Part shown: positions 22,913-33,856 of the stretch, piece by piece
Numbering within the stretch: the stretch's first letter is position 1
Layout: each line of letters starts with the position of its first letter
Source of the DNA: Dichomitus squalens LYAD-421 SS1
Lineage: Eukaryota; Basidiomycota; Agaricomycetes; Polyporales; Polyporaceae
Assembly (NCBI RefSeq): GCF_000275845.1
Contig: NW_006766931.1
Span: 57,893 to 121,892 of the forward strand
Direction: 5' to 3'
DNA: 64,000 bases
Made by a program: the position numbers and the translations under genes
The notes under the pieces: model-generated
What the model was told of the DNA's origin: nothing
The model's database searches: none
Seen by the model: only the letters and a program-made list of their open reading frames with translations

Positions 22913-24470
22913 AGCTTAGGCGTCGAGCGACCTCTCTCATTTCTGCAATGCTCGCGACGATGATGTCCAGATGACCTTCCCTCGGCAGGTCGTCATGAAC
23001 CGCTCAGTGTTGTGGTTGAATCGAGCAGATACCTCATCGTACCACCTCTGCTTTCCCCGCCCAGACTAACGTACTACTATGGTTGCTTCGCTCATGGTTG
23101 CCACCACGCGCGCCTGCAGTGCCCGATCTATTTCCCTTACCTATTCCTTAATCCTAGTTCCATCTCTATGACCTTCTCTGTACTCTTGCTTTGCAGACTC
23201 CAGCCCTCGCTCGTCGGTGCCTACGCGTCCACCTCGTCTTCTTGCTCTTCATCGTCTCACGTTAGAGTGCGGTTCGCATTCAATCAGTACTCTCAATCGC
23301 CCATCTTGCCGATTCAAATATTATATGCCGTATTTATGTCACGCGCTCCCTTTGTACTCTATGCTGTAGCCTTCGTCACGTAACCCCGTCTTCTCAAGGA
23401 TCTGGTAGCAGAGCTCCTCATACATCTGTTGGAAGCTCAGTGGTGTTGCGGCTTCTGGTCTTCTCTTACTGAATTTGCACGCCTTGGTGCGAACAGGAGC
23501 CGCGCTCCTCACGCTACGCAGTACTTCCACAAGATGCGTTGTAATCTCAGCTCATCTGATTCGTAGGACGCCGCTATAGCGGAGAAATTGAGTACTAGGT
23601 GCGTAAGGATCCGTAGATTCGACTGAATGACGGGAGGTTGCGACGTCCGAGCGCTGAGGCCGAAGTGTAGGGCCAACGGGTTCCCGTGGGCCGTGGTAGC
23701 CTTGGCTGAATTGGCCCATACGGCGAGCATTGTATATTCTGCTTCGTTCTCATTTCACCTCAACGACGAGGCTCAGGGGTAATCGTGAAATCGGAGGCAA
23801 GGAGCATTGAACGGGTAGACGAGAGGCCTTGCTTTCATATACCCTTATAATTCAAGGACAACCTGAGACACCGCCTGATGTCTAGGCCTGATTCGTCAGA
23901 GTAACGGCGTACTAGATTGCTTCACGGCGGCCCGTGATTTACTTGAGCATTCACTACTAGTTTCCGAGAGAAGGCGAAGGCTTTGAATCCTAACACGTAC
24001 AAACAAACGCCAGGAGAAATTTCCGAAAGCGCTTGGTTTGCCCCAACACCCAGGACAGTCGAACAACGAGAAGCCAATGTGACAAGAAGATTATGCGGAG
24101 TCCTAGGAATACCAGATACGCATAGATTGGTTTGACCATGAGACGCTCAGCCTTGACGAAATGTCATGATGGTATGCTGCTCTCATGCATGCACAATCGT
24201 TCCCAACCAGTGGTGAGTGTCCGAGTCTCTACACTGAGCTCGAGTACCTCCGTACTGTTCGAGCTCATTCATCAAACTTGCCATAGATTGAGGTGAAACG
24301 AGTGTGACAGTAAGGAGCACGTGAACCAGGACTCTACTCTCAGCGTACGGTCCGCAACCACAATAGGTTGTAGATGGACATTGTGACATCATCACGGCAA
24401 TCAAGCTAATGTACAAGTTGCAGTTCCCGGGTCCCGATGCGATGAATCGAACTACAACCTCCGGTTAGTG
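22913..24470. other. intergenic, possible minus-strand coding remnant
   Basis: Two abutting minus-strand frames (23730-23509 and 23530-23339) look protein-like. One contains LRILTHLVLNFSAI and the other MYEELCYQILEKTGL. They are out of frame with each other and no intron signal joins them. No family is recognised. The rest shows nothing. Confidence 0.35.
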
Positions 24471-25844
24471 TCAATGAGATAATGATCTTTTTCTACCCAG
24501 ACCAACGAACGCCCGCAGCAAGACTTTGGTCGATGTGCCATTGAACGGCAAAGCATAGACGGCGTCTTCGTCCAAGTGGATCATGGATACTACTCTTCCC
24601 CCGACCGCCCTGCCTGCCGCCTGATTCTGTGACCTAGCCTTTGCGACTGCAAGCTCGGCTCTTTTCCTGCGCTCATAGGCCCATTCTCCCTCCTCGTCCT
24701 CTTGTTCTGCCCAACATCCTGCACCTCCGAGCATACGCTCCTCCCATTGCCATCTCAGTCGGTCTCTCCAGTAACCATCCCGATACCATCTCCCTCGCAT
24801 CACTACAACTATCGGCCCCCCACTCGCTCCGGGTGCTCTGCGCAATGTTATGGCCTCCTTTGCGTATTCATGCCCTCGCACTGGCTCGAGCACAAAGGGT
24901 TGCACAATCGCTCGACGCAGCTTGGGGAATGACACTCGTTTCCGGTGGTCTGGCGATCCGGTCGCCGTCGCCTCCGCCTTCGCCTGCACCTGCGCGAAGG
25001 ACTTCGTCGCAATGCCCTCCAGCACCTCCGGCATTAGCTTGCTCGCCTGCGACACTCTGATGTGCGTCACCTCGGGCGCGAGTTTTCCCCACAATGGCAG
25101 CGTTCTCTCCCAAGGAATCTGCTTCGGGCCCTCATATACGATATGGAGGTGCGTGAGCGTGGGGAACGGTGGCGAATGTATGGCGTGGTTCCAGAACCTC
25201 GCTAGCTCCTCGTGGTCGAAAGTGCCTACCGCCGTGGTCCACTGCGGCTCCGGGCGTACGAAGAGGCGGTCGTCCGCGAGCAGAGACAGCTCGCGAAGCT
25301 TGGGGAAGTGACCTCCGACATACGGAAGCACGATGTCGGAGTGCATCAAGATAGTCAACGTCTCGAGCGTCGGCCCGACAAGCTGGAAGAGGCGCGGAAC
25401 GAGGTACTCGAATTGGCGGTCCCATGCAGCCTTCGAGTTCTCCCAGGCCTGCTCGTCCTGGTATAACTCGTTCTGCAGTTTGCGTTTTCCTCTTGAGTAT
25501 TCTGACCAGGCACGCCACCGACGCTCTGGGGCATCGCACTCCCCGGGAAGGAAGGCGAGCAGCAGGTGGGAGGCGTCTAGGGCCGCGCGGCTATGTTGTG
25601 TATGGCTGCGCGAGGTGTCGCCGGGACGGAGGCGGGACGAGGACCGACTGTGTATGCGTTCATGGCAAAGAAGTAGGTTTGCAATCTGTGCGAGACTGCT
25701 GAGCTTGACCGAATGGAAACGGAATGGTGCAGACGTTGCTCGGAAGCATAGGGACGTCAACGCGAGCGCTGCGCCGGTATGGCCGCCATCTGTGCATGCA
25801 TACCGAAAGACTTCGTTCCAGATGTCGATAGGGAAGCAATCCAT
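24471..25844 (-). CDS. F-box-like protein 2
   Basis: A 457-residue single-exon protein starting at ATG 25844 (MDCFPIDIW). An in-frame ATG at 25982 would add 46 residues that other family members lack. The N-terminal F-box-like block reads FPIDIWNEVFRYACTDGG, followed by FRATSAPFRFHSV. The middle has conserved family blocks LLLAFLPGECDAPERR, FPKLRELSLLADDRLFV and ERTLPLWGKLAPEVTHIRVS. The C-terminal third is basic and aromatic (WYRDGYWRDRLRWQWEERM). It is nearest to F-box 3, which shares FLP..CDAP, LLADDR, TLPLW and the RLKWEW-type C-terminal motif. A substrate-adaptor role in SCF ubiquitin ligases is inferred from the family; the target is unknown. Confidence 0.85.
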   Translation of the reverse strand: MDCFPIDIWNEVFRYACTDGGHTGAALALTSLCFRATSAPFRFHSVKLSSLAQIANLLLCHERIHSRSSSRLRPGDTSRSHTQHSRAALDASHLLLAFLPGECDAPERRWRAWSEYSRGKRKLQNELYQDEQAWENSKAAWDRQFEYLVPRLFQLVGPTLETLTILMHSDIVLPYVGGHFPKLRELSLLADDRLFVRPEPQWTTAVGTFDHEELARFWNHAIHSPPFPTLTHLHIVYEGPKQIPWERTLPLWGKLAPEVTHIRVSQASKLMPEVLEGIATKSFAQVQAKAEATATGSPDHRKRVSFPKLRRAIVQPFVLEPVRGHEYAKEAITLRRAPGASGGPIVVVMRGRWYRDGYWRDRLRWQWEERMLGGAGCWAEQEDEEGEWAYERRKRAELAVAKARSQNQAAGRAVGGRVVSMIHLDEDAVYALPFNGTSTKVLLRAFVGLGRKRSLSH

Positions 25845-26284
25845 AGGATAGGATGAGGGTATCTGACTGCCAAGGAGTGTGTGGAGAGAGGTCAAGGAAC
25901 GGTGGGTAAGGCTGTGGAGGCTATGTGACAGCTGAAGGCCTCTTGTCCGCGCCCACTGCGGCCACCGCCACGGAAGTTGCAAACGCCTGCTCGTGAATTC
26001 GGGCCAATCATCTACCTAGCGGGATGTGCTCCGTTGGCTGTGTTGGTCGGGGTTACTCTTCCAAAACACCCATACGATGTGCGTGGCCTCTAAAAAGTAT
26101 AGCTACAAGATGAAGGTGGCAGGATCCTTGTTTTGCTCATGTGTGCGCGATTGCACGAAGCCTTTACGACAGTACTGCACTGGATGAGCGGCTGATGACA
26201 TCTCATATTTGCATACTTACTACATCTGTAATACTGCAGACTGAGAGCAGGGAACGTAGCAGTACTCTATGTATGGCCACAAAA
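25845..26284. other. spacer between F-box genes 2 and 3
   Basis: About 440 bp holding the F-box 2 promoter and the end of the F-box 3 transcript. The two genes run in the same direction with F-box 3 upstream, which fits a tandem duplication. No further features are seen. Confidence 0.6.
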
Positions 26285-27673
26285 CTACTTTACACTCACG
26301 CTGCGCTTTCTGTTCAACTTTGGCATGCCATTGGCGAGCACCTTCCACCACTTCTTCCCCTGCCTCTCCCCCTCAACCCCACTGCTGTCGGAGCTCCCTT
26401 CCAGCCTCTCCCTGATACTGACCTTCGTCTTTCCTTTCTTCCCCTTCTTCTGCGAATCTTCATCGTGGAAGTCCTTCCAAACACACTCATGCTCCTCGTC
26501 CTCCATCCAGCAACCGCCCCCTCCAACCATGCGGATCTGCCACTCCCACTTGAGTCTGCTTTCCCAGTACCCGGGCATATACGATCGACTGCGGAGGATG
26601 GCTACTCGTGGCGCGTGGACCTCTTCGACAGCCAAGACATCCGCGACGCGCTGCAGCTCGCGCAGAGCCGGGTCCTCAGCGGCGTTCGTTTTGCGCGCGC
26701 TGGACATCTGCACGATGATGGTCTGTAGGCTGGGGTAAGACGGTTCCCTATCCCGCGATGGACCTTCGGCGAGCTCCTGCTCTCCGTCCTCAGTTGTCTT
26801 TGGCAGAGGCGGCACTCCCAGCAACTCCCCCAGCAGGGACGGTACGCGCGTGTTCCCTTGCGAAATCCGCAGGTGCGTCACAGAGGGCGCTATCCCAACC
26901 CACAGCGGAAGCGTCTTGTCCCATGGGTGCAGCTTCGGCCCAGCGAAGACGACGTGCATGTGCGTGAGCGCAGGAAAGGGCGGATCTGCTGGCGGGTCCG
27001 TCGGCACGTGGTAATAGTCGAAGTCTGAGGGATCGTTCTGTCCGTTGATCAGCGCGCCCCCGCCGGGCACGCGCACGAACATCCTGTCGTCCGCCAGAAG
27101 CGTGAGTTCGCGCAGCAGGGGGAAGTGATGGTGGTAGTGCACGAGCGGCAGCCGTATTTCGCCGCACTGGAAGATCGCGAGCGAGCGCAGGGTCGGCGCG
27201 GCGAGCTGGAGGAGGCGCGAGACGTGGAGGACGAACTCGCGGTTCCAGTGCGCCTTTTGGACGGCCCAGGCCTTGTGGTCGTTCGCGAGCTGATGGACGA
27301 GCGCGCGCTCGTCGCGCGCATAGTCTGTCCATTTCCGGAACGCGCGCTGCGGCGCATCGCATCCGTCCGGGAGGAACGATAACAGCAGGTTGTGGATGGG
27401 ATTCGGGCTGCCCGCGTCGGTGGTCGCCTGCTCGCTGGCGGCGCTGCTGCAGCGCGCACGCTCAAAGTGGCGGATGCGCTCGAGGCAAACGAGGAAGTTC
27501 TTCACCCCAGTGACACTGGCCAGCGTCAGGGAATGGAATCGTGTTGAAGCTGAAAGCGCGCGGAAGGCCTTGGACGTCCTCGCGAGCGCGCACCCTGAGT
27601 ATCCGCCGTCGGTGCAGACATGCTCAAAGATGAGGTGCCAGATATCGTACGGTATGCGTTGAATATCCGGCAT
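26285..27673 (-). CDS. F-box-like protein 3
   Basis: A 462-residue single-exon protein from ATG 27673 (MPDIQRIPYDIW). An upstream in-frame ATG at 27724 adds 17 residues without domain support. The F-box-like block reads IPYDIWHLIFEHVCTDGG, with FRALSASTRFHSL following. Family blocks then appear: LLLSFLPDGCDAPQRAFRKW, FPLLRELTLLADDRMFV, KTLPLWVGIAPSVTHLRIS, and a C-terminal YMPGYWESRLKWEWQIRM. Relative to F-box 2 it has its own lysine-rich tail. It is in tandem with F-box 2, and both are paralogues of the shorter F-box 1, which lacks the aromatic C-terminal block. The target is unknown. Confidence 0.85.
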   Translation of the reverse strand: MPDIQRIPYDIWHLIFEHVCTDGGYSGCALARTSKAFRALSASTRFHSLTLASVTGVKNFLVCLERIRHFERARCSSAASEQATTDAGSPNPIHNLLLSFLPDGCDAPQRAFRKWTDYARDERALVHQLANDHKAWAVQKAHWNREFVLHVSRLLQLAAPTLRSLAIFQCGEIRLPLVHYHHHFPLLRELTLLADDRMFVRVPGGGALINGQNDPSDFDYYHVPTDPPADPPFPALTHMHVVFAGPKLHPWDKTLPLWVGIAPSVTHLRISQGNTRVPSLLGELLGVPPLPKTTEDGEQELAEGPSRDREPSYPSLQTIIVQMSSARKTNAAEDPALRELQRVADVLAVEEVHAPRVAILRSRSYMPGYWESRLKWEWQIRMVGGGGCWMEDEEHECVWKDFHDEDSQKKGKKGKTKVSIRERLEGSSDSSGVEGERQGKKWWKVLANGMPKLNRKRSVSVK

Positions 27674-27976
27674 GCCTCGTGCAGGGTAGTGGGGTAGGTC
27701 GCCAGGGAGCAGAAGTGGAAGCAAGATGGACAGAGCTTACTGTGCCCGTTCTAATTTATGTAGCTCCTGCGGCGTGTGAATGATATTAGTTCAATTGCGG
27801 ACGTTTGATTAGATTCGAGAAGGCACGTCCCGCTCATTGACGGCTGTTTGGAACTTTGAGCTCAAAAAGCAAACGCTGTCCTTCGTGTTGGCACATGATC
27901 TAGGTACTGCCTCGAGTGCGCACAAGTAGTACTGAGAGCCCTCTCTCCACGCCGTGTCTCACTGTGTCCTGTAGGG
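27674..27976. other. short spacer, nothing seen
   Basis: About 300 bp between the F-box 3 start and the stop of the next minus-strand gene. It probably holds the F-box 3 promoter. Confidence 0.6.
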
Positions 27977-29222
27977 TCAAGGTACACCAGACCCGCGGAT
28001 CGTCGCCTTCGCTTCCTCGACAAACTTCTTCAGGACGGCAACGTCTTCGCCGTCTGGCAGCGCCTTCTCGACTCTGTCGTACAGGTGCGCGAATCCCCGG
28101 TGGACGTGCGCCTCCCCATCTCCGAGCCCGTCCCGGACGAAGGCCGAGATCTCCTCCATCTCACCCACCCAGCGATACGCTTTCGGAAGCATGCCAGGGA
28201 CGCTTCGCGTGATACGTTCGAGATAGAACGGCTGTGAGGCGTGCAATTCGTGCATGAGTGCCTGAGCTGTTGCCGGAGACGACGCATTCGCGGCTGCGGG
28301 TGGCAACGATGGCAGTCAGTCATTTGTGTAAGCTTTTTCGAACGGACGCATCAGTATACTCACCAAGGATCATGGTAGTAGTGAGGCCGATGAACCCTTT
28401 GGTGATTCCCTAGAACGACGGAGATCATGATGGTCAGTAGAGGGCACGGTGCGCATAGGTTACATCTGATGATGGAGACATCAACTTGTCCGGGAGATGC
28501 AAGACATCAGGCACGATGACGAGCACGATCTAGGTGGAAGACGCAGATTCAAAAGGAGAGGGGGGGAGTACATGACCGGCCCGCACAGCCATAGTTCTCC
28601 GTGAAAGCGAGACTGACCCTCGTCCCTCCGCTACGCCGCTCCCGAGTGGGACATAGTGAAGACTCACTGCGTACGACATCTTCAGTGCACTTGCGTCTCC
28701 AACGCCTGCACCTTCCCCTTTCAACGCGACCGTCCTCAGACCCCACGCGCTCAGACCAACGAAGGAATCCAGAGTCCTCTCATCTTCTGGTGCCGCAGAC
28801 GCATAGAAGGCAGGGTCGTACCCGTCCGTAGGCGGCCCCCCAATTATACTGGCGTCGACGAACCGGACGGTGCTCCCGTCGAACACGCGCGCAATGCGCT
28901 TCACCGTCTCCGGGCTAACGGCGTTGCAGTCCGCGAACGCAAGCTTGGGATTCCCACTCGACGCATCGTAGGCCTTCTTGAACGCTTCCGCAAACACGAC
29001 CGCGGAGCTCGGGGGGATGATACTCAGGACAAAGTCCGCGCGGCGCGCGATGTCGACGAGAGACGCGTCTTCCATCCCGGCCTTCTTTGCGCGTTCAATA
29101 GTGGAGGCCGAACGGCCCTCGAGCGTCGTCAGGACGGTACATCCGGCCTTAGTGAACCTGCTAGCGACGGCTGCGCCCATGGTACCGGGGGCGATAACGG
29201 CGATCGTGGGCGGAAATGCCAT
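27977..29222 (-). CDS. NAD-binding 6-phosphogluconate/3-hydroxyisobutyrate dehydrogenase-like protein (DUF1932 C-terminus)
   Basis: Three exons: 29222-28668, 28409-28364 and 28293-27977, giving 305 residues. The N-terminus is a Rossmann fold with an altered nucleotide loop (AVIAPGTMGAAVASRF), followed by SIIPPSSAV and DASIIGGPP, typical of beta-hydroxyacid dehydrogenases. The conserved lysine block spans intron 1 (DASALKMSYA joined to GITKGF). The C-terminal helical part matches the DUF1932 type (FVGEM-like RWVGEMEEI). Substrate unknown; probably NAD(P)-dependent oxidation of a small hydroxy acid. The intron at 28410-28667 is long (258 nt). An upstream in-frame ATG at 29366 would add 48 residues with several Arg and no Asp/Glu, which looks like a mitochondrial presequence, so the true start is open. 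Confidence 0.85.
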
Positions 29223-30306
29223 TGTGACCCAGGTGCGAGGTTTGCCAAGACGACTTGTGGGTGAGAACGAAGCTGCGATGCTCGACACGAGAACGGATCC
29301 TCGAGTGACAGATACTGGCGAGCTGGCACGCAACGCAGAGGGGAGGAGGCGGTATGCCGACGCCATTGAGCGATGGTGCTGCTGCCTCAGCCTGTGATGC
29401 AATACCGTGAGATCCCAGATAGCCAAGATAAGTACAGCCCAGATAGAAGCAAGATTCCCATGTCGACGCAAGGTAGTCTACTCTGAGCGCAAGCCATCTG
29501 TATCCTGTCAAGGATCAAGGTCTGGTGTGAATTGTCGCGGAGGAAAACATACTTTATGCAAGGACGCCCACCACGGGCACAAAAGCGCTGCAGTCGCGCG
29601 CTTCCTGTCTGAACTCTGCCATGACACACCTATCTGAAGCGGGGTTTGCTGTCGCATGGCCGCGAGTTTGTTACAGCATCCATGAAGGTGAGCTCCAAAA
29701 CACTGTGTTCTCTGCATCCGACGCCTAACGCAGATTTTAGGTATCAGGGCTTCCGGTCACCCACACGGTTCGAATCCTTTGTACATCACGCGAGCGGAGT
29801 GCACTACAAGGATGAGCACGGCCTCTGCTCATCCTCTACTCGCGGTAAGGTGTAGTGCAGGCTTGAAACCTGCACCCGCGTAATGGAGACGTGCGCGCCT
29901 GCCAGTTACGTTCGAACACGGAACTTCCCACTGCGTCTCGAGGGCATTTGACATGCTGCGATTGAAGGCTGCGCAAAGACTCACGCAGATAGAACTCCAT
30001 TCCCTCCTTCGCGTGGCATACTGTCTCACCTGTCATACGCGCAGGAGGCATCCCACGCCGAATTACATCATTCCTGTGCGTCGCAGACGTCGATGAATTG
30101 CCACCTCCGGCGCGTCGGCGGCAGCAGTGACAGCAAGACGCCAGTATACTTTTCGGACATAAAGTCAAGCAACGGGCTTCGGACCTCCCTGCTTCCTCGC
30201 TGTCTGGCCCGCTCCTTTCGTTGGGCCTGGTCGCGACGCACTGCTTGCTTCACGTACTGCGGCTCACGTACACCCGCTGCACGAACGTGGATAGCCGGAA
30301 TCAGCC
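29223..30306. other. divergent promoter region, dehydrogenase / OPT
   Basis: About 1.1 kb between start codons. It may include a mitochondrial-type N-terminal extension of the dehydrogenase up to 29366. No RNA gene or other coding frame is convincing. Confidence 0.5.
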
Positions 30307-33300
30307 ATGACTGATGGCTCAAACACCTCAATTGAGGAGAAGAGGGTAGTGGACGGAATCTCGGTCGAGGAGTATGAACTCGACACTCCAGACATGTACG
30401 TTCCACCGTTTGTTAAGCTCACGGACGTAATATAACCTGTCGTTCGTCTTGTAGCTCGAAGCCTTTCCCTCCGGACCCAGACGAGATGGTCGAAACTCAT
30501 CAGCTGACACTCAGGTGCAGTGATTAGTCAGATTGTCTCGCTAGTAGATCACTGAAAGTGCCGTAGAGCAATTGTCGTAGGATGCGCTCTTGGTGCTGTC
30601 GGTGAGAAATGCTGTGAGCACCGAAAACTGTGAGAGTGCTGACGGCTCTGAAAGTTGGTGCCTCCAATATCTACCTCGGTCTCAAAACGGGCTTCACATT
30701 CGGACCTCAGGTGAGGGGTCACGTAGACCATCTTCTGGCGTGTACTCAACTTCTTCCGGTCTAGCTCTTCGGTGTAGGTCATCCCGCTTTTGCATGGCTC
30801 AGAATCCCCACTAACGTACAGGATGTATGCTAGGCAATCTTCGGTTTTGCGATCATTAAGCCTCTCTCTAAAGCCTTGCCCGAGTCCGGCATCCTCGGAA
30901 AGCTCTTCGGGGGGCCGTTCGGTCCCAAGGAGAACTGTACAGTTCAAAGCGCAGCGACAGGTACGTGTCCTGATCCCATGGCCCATGGCCGCTGGCCCGT
31001 TGACAATGATCTCGGCGTTCTCACATATACTTGCAACTTTCGCACACGGCCCTGCCGCAACATTCAGCTGCCGGTGGTATCGGCATATTGTTCGTCAGCG
31101 CCGTTCCGGCTATGTACCGACTCAATTTACTCTCCCCCTTGCCAAAGCAGGACATCGGCAAGTTGATTGCAGTCACGGCCTGCGCAGGGTTCTTTGGCGT
31201 GTTCTTCGTCATTCCCCTTCGGAAATACTATATTGTGCGGCAGAAGCTGACATTCCCGACGCCCGCTGCGACGGCTGTCACGATTCGTGCATTGCATAAT
31301 AGCAGGACGGGCGCGATTGTGGCTAAGAAGAAGTCACTTGCGCTGCTGTGGTCATTTGTCGCCTGCTTCTGCTTCAAGGTCCTCAGCGGGTATGCTCCGG
31401 GCGTGGTCAGCGTTTCTACTAAAACGGCAACTGATTGGTCATTCGCTGATACTGGTGTTACATGAATCATATCAGCTCTTCGACTGGCACATCGGCTGGA
31501 CGCTCTACCAGATCGGTTTCACCAGCATCATCTCCTTAGATAACTATGACTGGTGGATCGAGTGTGCGTACCTGGATCTACTCATACCCACACCCGTCTC
31601 ATGGCATATGCAGTTACTCCTGCATTCTTCGGTGCTGGCATGCTGTCTGGTCTTAACGCCAGTTGGAGTTTCTGTGAGTCATAAGGGCGTTTAGAACTAC
31701 GCATTCATGCTCACGGGCCTTGTTGTGTACTTAGTCGGCGGCTCTATCCTCGCGTGGGGTATCAGTACGTATCACATCCGCCCTACCATCCTCACGCAAC
31801 TGATCACACCATCCCTAGTCGCGCCATCGTTGATCAAGAACAAGCTCGCAGTTGGCGAGTCGGTTTCTGACCAGTTCCCCCTCGTCTCCTACAACGCCCT
31901 CGCATTCGATACTCCTTCCGACTTCACGCAAGCGCCTTCGCCTCGCTACTGGCTACTATGTAGGTCACGGCATCAGAAAACCTCGCACCGCAATGCTGAA
32001 GGCCGTACAGGGCCCGGCATTTTGATGATGCTGTGCTACTCATTCACTGACCTTGGCATGAACTCTGGATTCATCATCAGCGGTATGTCTTCCACTTGCG
32101 CCTTTCTTCCGAGCGTTGCTATCCTACGAGTCTTATTGTCCCGTCTATAAGGCCTCCGCAACGCGAGCTTTAACCCCCGCAGCTGGCTCAAGAGCTTCAC
32201 CGACGAGGACGAAGACGACGAGGACCAGACGCCACCCGAAGACCGCGTGCCAACGCTCTGGTGGACGACAGGTCTGCTCGCGAGCATCATCATGTGCTGC
32301 GCGATCCTCGCCACCATGTTCAACATGAACGTCGGCGAGGCGCTTCTCTCGCTAATCCTCGGCTTCGCGTTCTCCTTCGTCGGCGTGCAGTCCGCCGGCA
32401 CGACTGACGTGAACCCCGTCACCGCCGTCGCGAAGGCGTCCCAGCTCATCTTTGGTGGCATTGGGAAAGGGGCGCACCTCGCGCTCAGGCCGGCCGAGAC
32501 GATGAACTTGACGGCGGGTATCGTTGCCGCGGGTTCCGCGGCGCAGTCTACCGACATGACTGGTGAGTCCTTCATCGTTCTTCAGTGAGCGTGGTCTTGA
32601 GTGTTCCTGTGAAAAGGTGACCTGAAGACTGGATACCTCCTGCGCGCAAAGCCCAAGAACCAGTTCGTCGCGCAGCTCTGCGGCGCCGTCGTCGCGATCT
32701 TCCTCAACGTCGGGCTCTTCATCCTCTTCAGCACCGCTAGCCCTTGCATCTTGTACGCAGTCCTACTCCTGTGACTGTATGCGCAGTCCCACAGGTTCAC
32801 TAATTCACGACTACAGGCACCCCGTGACTGGACAGGAATGCCCTTACCAAGCACCTAGTGTCAGTGCGTGGGTCGCCGTCGCCGAGGCCGTATCCCTCCC
32901 AAATCTGCGTATGCCCTTTCTTTTTTCGAAAACATTCCGCATGAGTGCGATTGACGCTTCGTGCATCATGTAGCTATCCCGAAGTCATCGGGCTTCACTG
33001 CGATCGCGCTGGGGATCTTCACCGTCGCCATGGTCGTTGTGAAGCACCTCTGGATCCCGAAGCGTTACTGGCATTGGATCCCGAACTGGAACGCGATTGG
33101 GCTCGTGAGTGTCTTGCCATGCTCGGATCGTATATCGTGCCTTGCGATGTTCGCTTGCTCAACGTAGATGACGTACAGGCCTTCGTCGCCCCTCAAATCC
33201 CCTTCTCCATCGCGATGTGAGTCCATCGTCTCGCAATATAAGCATAGCGCCGCTCCTAACAACCTGTCCTGCAGGGCGTTCGGCTCTGTCTTCAACTGCT

Positions 33301-33613
33301 TCTGGCAGAAGAAGAGCCCACACGGGTTCGACATGTACATGTTCGCCGTCGCCGTAAGTCCCCCTCGATTGCGGCGCACATATGTGCCCATCTTGTTATA
33401 TGGCCACACCTGACAGGCGACTGTTTGCTGCTCTTCAGGCGGGTATGCTCGCTGGCGAGGGTCTGGGCGGTGTCATGCAGGCCCTCCTCGCGGTCGCGAA
33501 GGTCGACGGCTCTCGTGAGTTGCGCTATTGTCACGTCTGTTGATGTCATCTCACCCGCTGCGGCAGGATTTGGTACCGCGATCGGATGCCCTGGTTTCGA
33601 GTTCTGCGGATAG
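30307..33613 (+). CDS. oligopeptide transporter, OPT superfamily
   Basis: Twenty exons: 30307-30395, 30455-30514, 30567-30601, 30655-30710, 30765-30773, 30834-30960, 31068-31405, 31476-31563, 31614-31673, 31735-31764, 31819-31959, 32011-32082, 32152-32562, 32617-32752, 32817-32908, 32974-33104, 33179-33216, 33275-33353, 33439-33514 and 33567-33613. They give 704 residues with all phases consistent. OPT landmarks are RAIVVGCALGAV, SNIYLGLKTGFTFG, SAATAAGGIGILF, DWHIGWTLYQIG, FFGAGMLSGLNASWSF, SYNALAFD and a C-terminal FDMYMFAVAAGMLAGEG. It is a polytopic membrane protein expected to move small peptides or related ligands with protons. Exon 5 is only 9 nt. The gene converges on the phosphosulfolactate-synthase-like gene, 243 bp between stops. 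Confidence 0.93.
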
Positions 33614-33856
33614 TCTAGGAGCGAATGCTGCTGGAGCTTTCCTATCAGTTGTCTTGTTGTACGAGTTTTTGATGTGATGACACGACTCAAGATACGATTT
33701 CCCCCCTCACCGTTTCCGATCAGTCCAGAACAGGACCCCCGCTGGAGGTCCCGCGACGTGATTTCAGACATAATCAATGCAAATCCATGCCTAAAATGCG
33801 TAATCGTACATTACATTTGCAACGGGATCTCGCTTCTCTACCTCCCCCCCATCAGC

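Noticed and set aside
29740..29800. tRNA-like B box (GGTTCGAATCC)
   Set aside because: No matching A box at tRNA distance and no cloverleaf could be formed upstream.
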